DNA of 5,609 nucleotides from an uncultured Collinsella sp. (GTDB taxonomy: Bacteria; Actinomycetota; Coriobacteriia; Coriobacteriales; Coriobacteriaceae). The notes below the pieces were generated by a model. That model was given only the letters and a program-made list of their open reading frames with translations. It searched no databases and had not been told where the DNA came from. How positions within the stretch are numbered: position 1 is the stretch's first letter; the number at the start of each line of letters is the position of its first letter. The position numbers and the translations under genes were made by a program. Below, in pieces: positions 5,579 to 5,609 of this stretch. Location of the stretch: assembly GCA_900554985.1 (NCBI GenBank), contig USJQ01000080.1, positions 1 through 5,609 of the forward strand, written 5' to 3'.

Positions 5579-5609
5579 ATGCACGAATTGACCACCGCGC
5601 CGCCGAACC
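5579..5609 (+). CDS. Start of an unidentified divergent gene, cut by the window edge
   Basis: ATG at 5579 opens a frame reading MHELTTAPPN to the last base with no stop. No Shine-Dalgarno precedes it, but a GATAAT sits 10 bases upstream, as expected for a leaderless mRNA. Ten residues are too few to name a family. It is divergent from the DUF3267 gene, with 61 bases between the two start codons. Confidence 0.4.
   Translation, partial: MHELTTAPPN

Overview
This window looks like a chromosomal piece of a high-GC actinobacterium. I lean towards the Coriobacteriia (Collinsella-like), on the basis of GC-rich codon use, a QueH-type queuosine route, and GGGGACG-type palindromes between genes. The genus is an inference from style and gene content; no marker gene proves it. 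Five genes read leftward on the minus strand, and the first codons of a sixth read rightward off the right edge.

From right to left, in the direction of transcription: a small membrane protein with an HELVH zinc-protease motif (DUF3267-type, 4948-5517); queH, epoxyqueuosine reductase (4310-4885); and queA, tRNA ribosyltransferase-isomerase (3028-4245). The last two catalyse consecutive final steps of queuosine synthesis on tRNA. QueA builds epoxyqueuosine on tRNA carrying preQ1, and QueH reduces it to queuosine. Gaps of 62 and 64 bases and shared orientation suggest a transcription unit, though queA may also have its own weak promoter. queA starts at GTG and queH at its second ATG, both chosen from Shine-Dalgarno spacing.

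A non-coding stretch of about 440 bases (2585-3027) follows. It holds four separate inverted repeats: a 13-bp hairpin fused to the queA stop codon, a nested structure of about 100 bases, a 52-base near-perfect palindrome resembling REP elements, and an 18-bp inverted repeat whose arms each contain a DnaA-box-like nonamer. This cluster is the least ordinary part of the window.

To its left, a recQ helicase gene (602-2584, complete with zinc cluster and HRDC domain) is preceded by a perfect TATAAT. It is followed after only two bases by a GntR/HutC-family regulator (1-599), which runs off the left edge. At the right edge, a GATAAT sits 10 bases before an ATG with no Shine-Dalgarno, suggesting a leaderless or near-leaderless divergent gene that begins MHELTTAPPN. 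I saw no tRNA, rRNA, CRISPR array, intact transposase or riboswitch.
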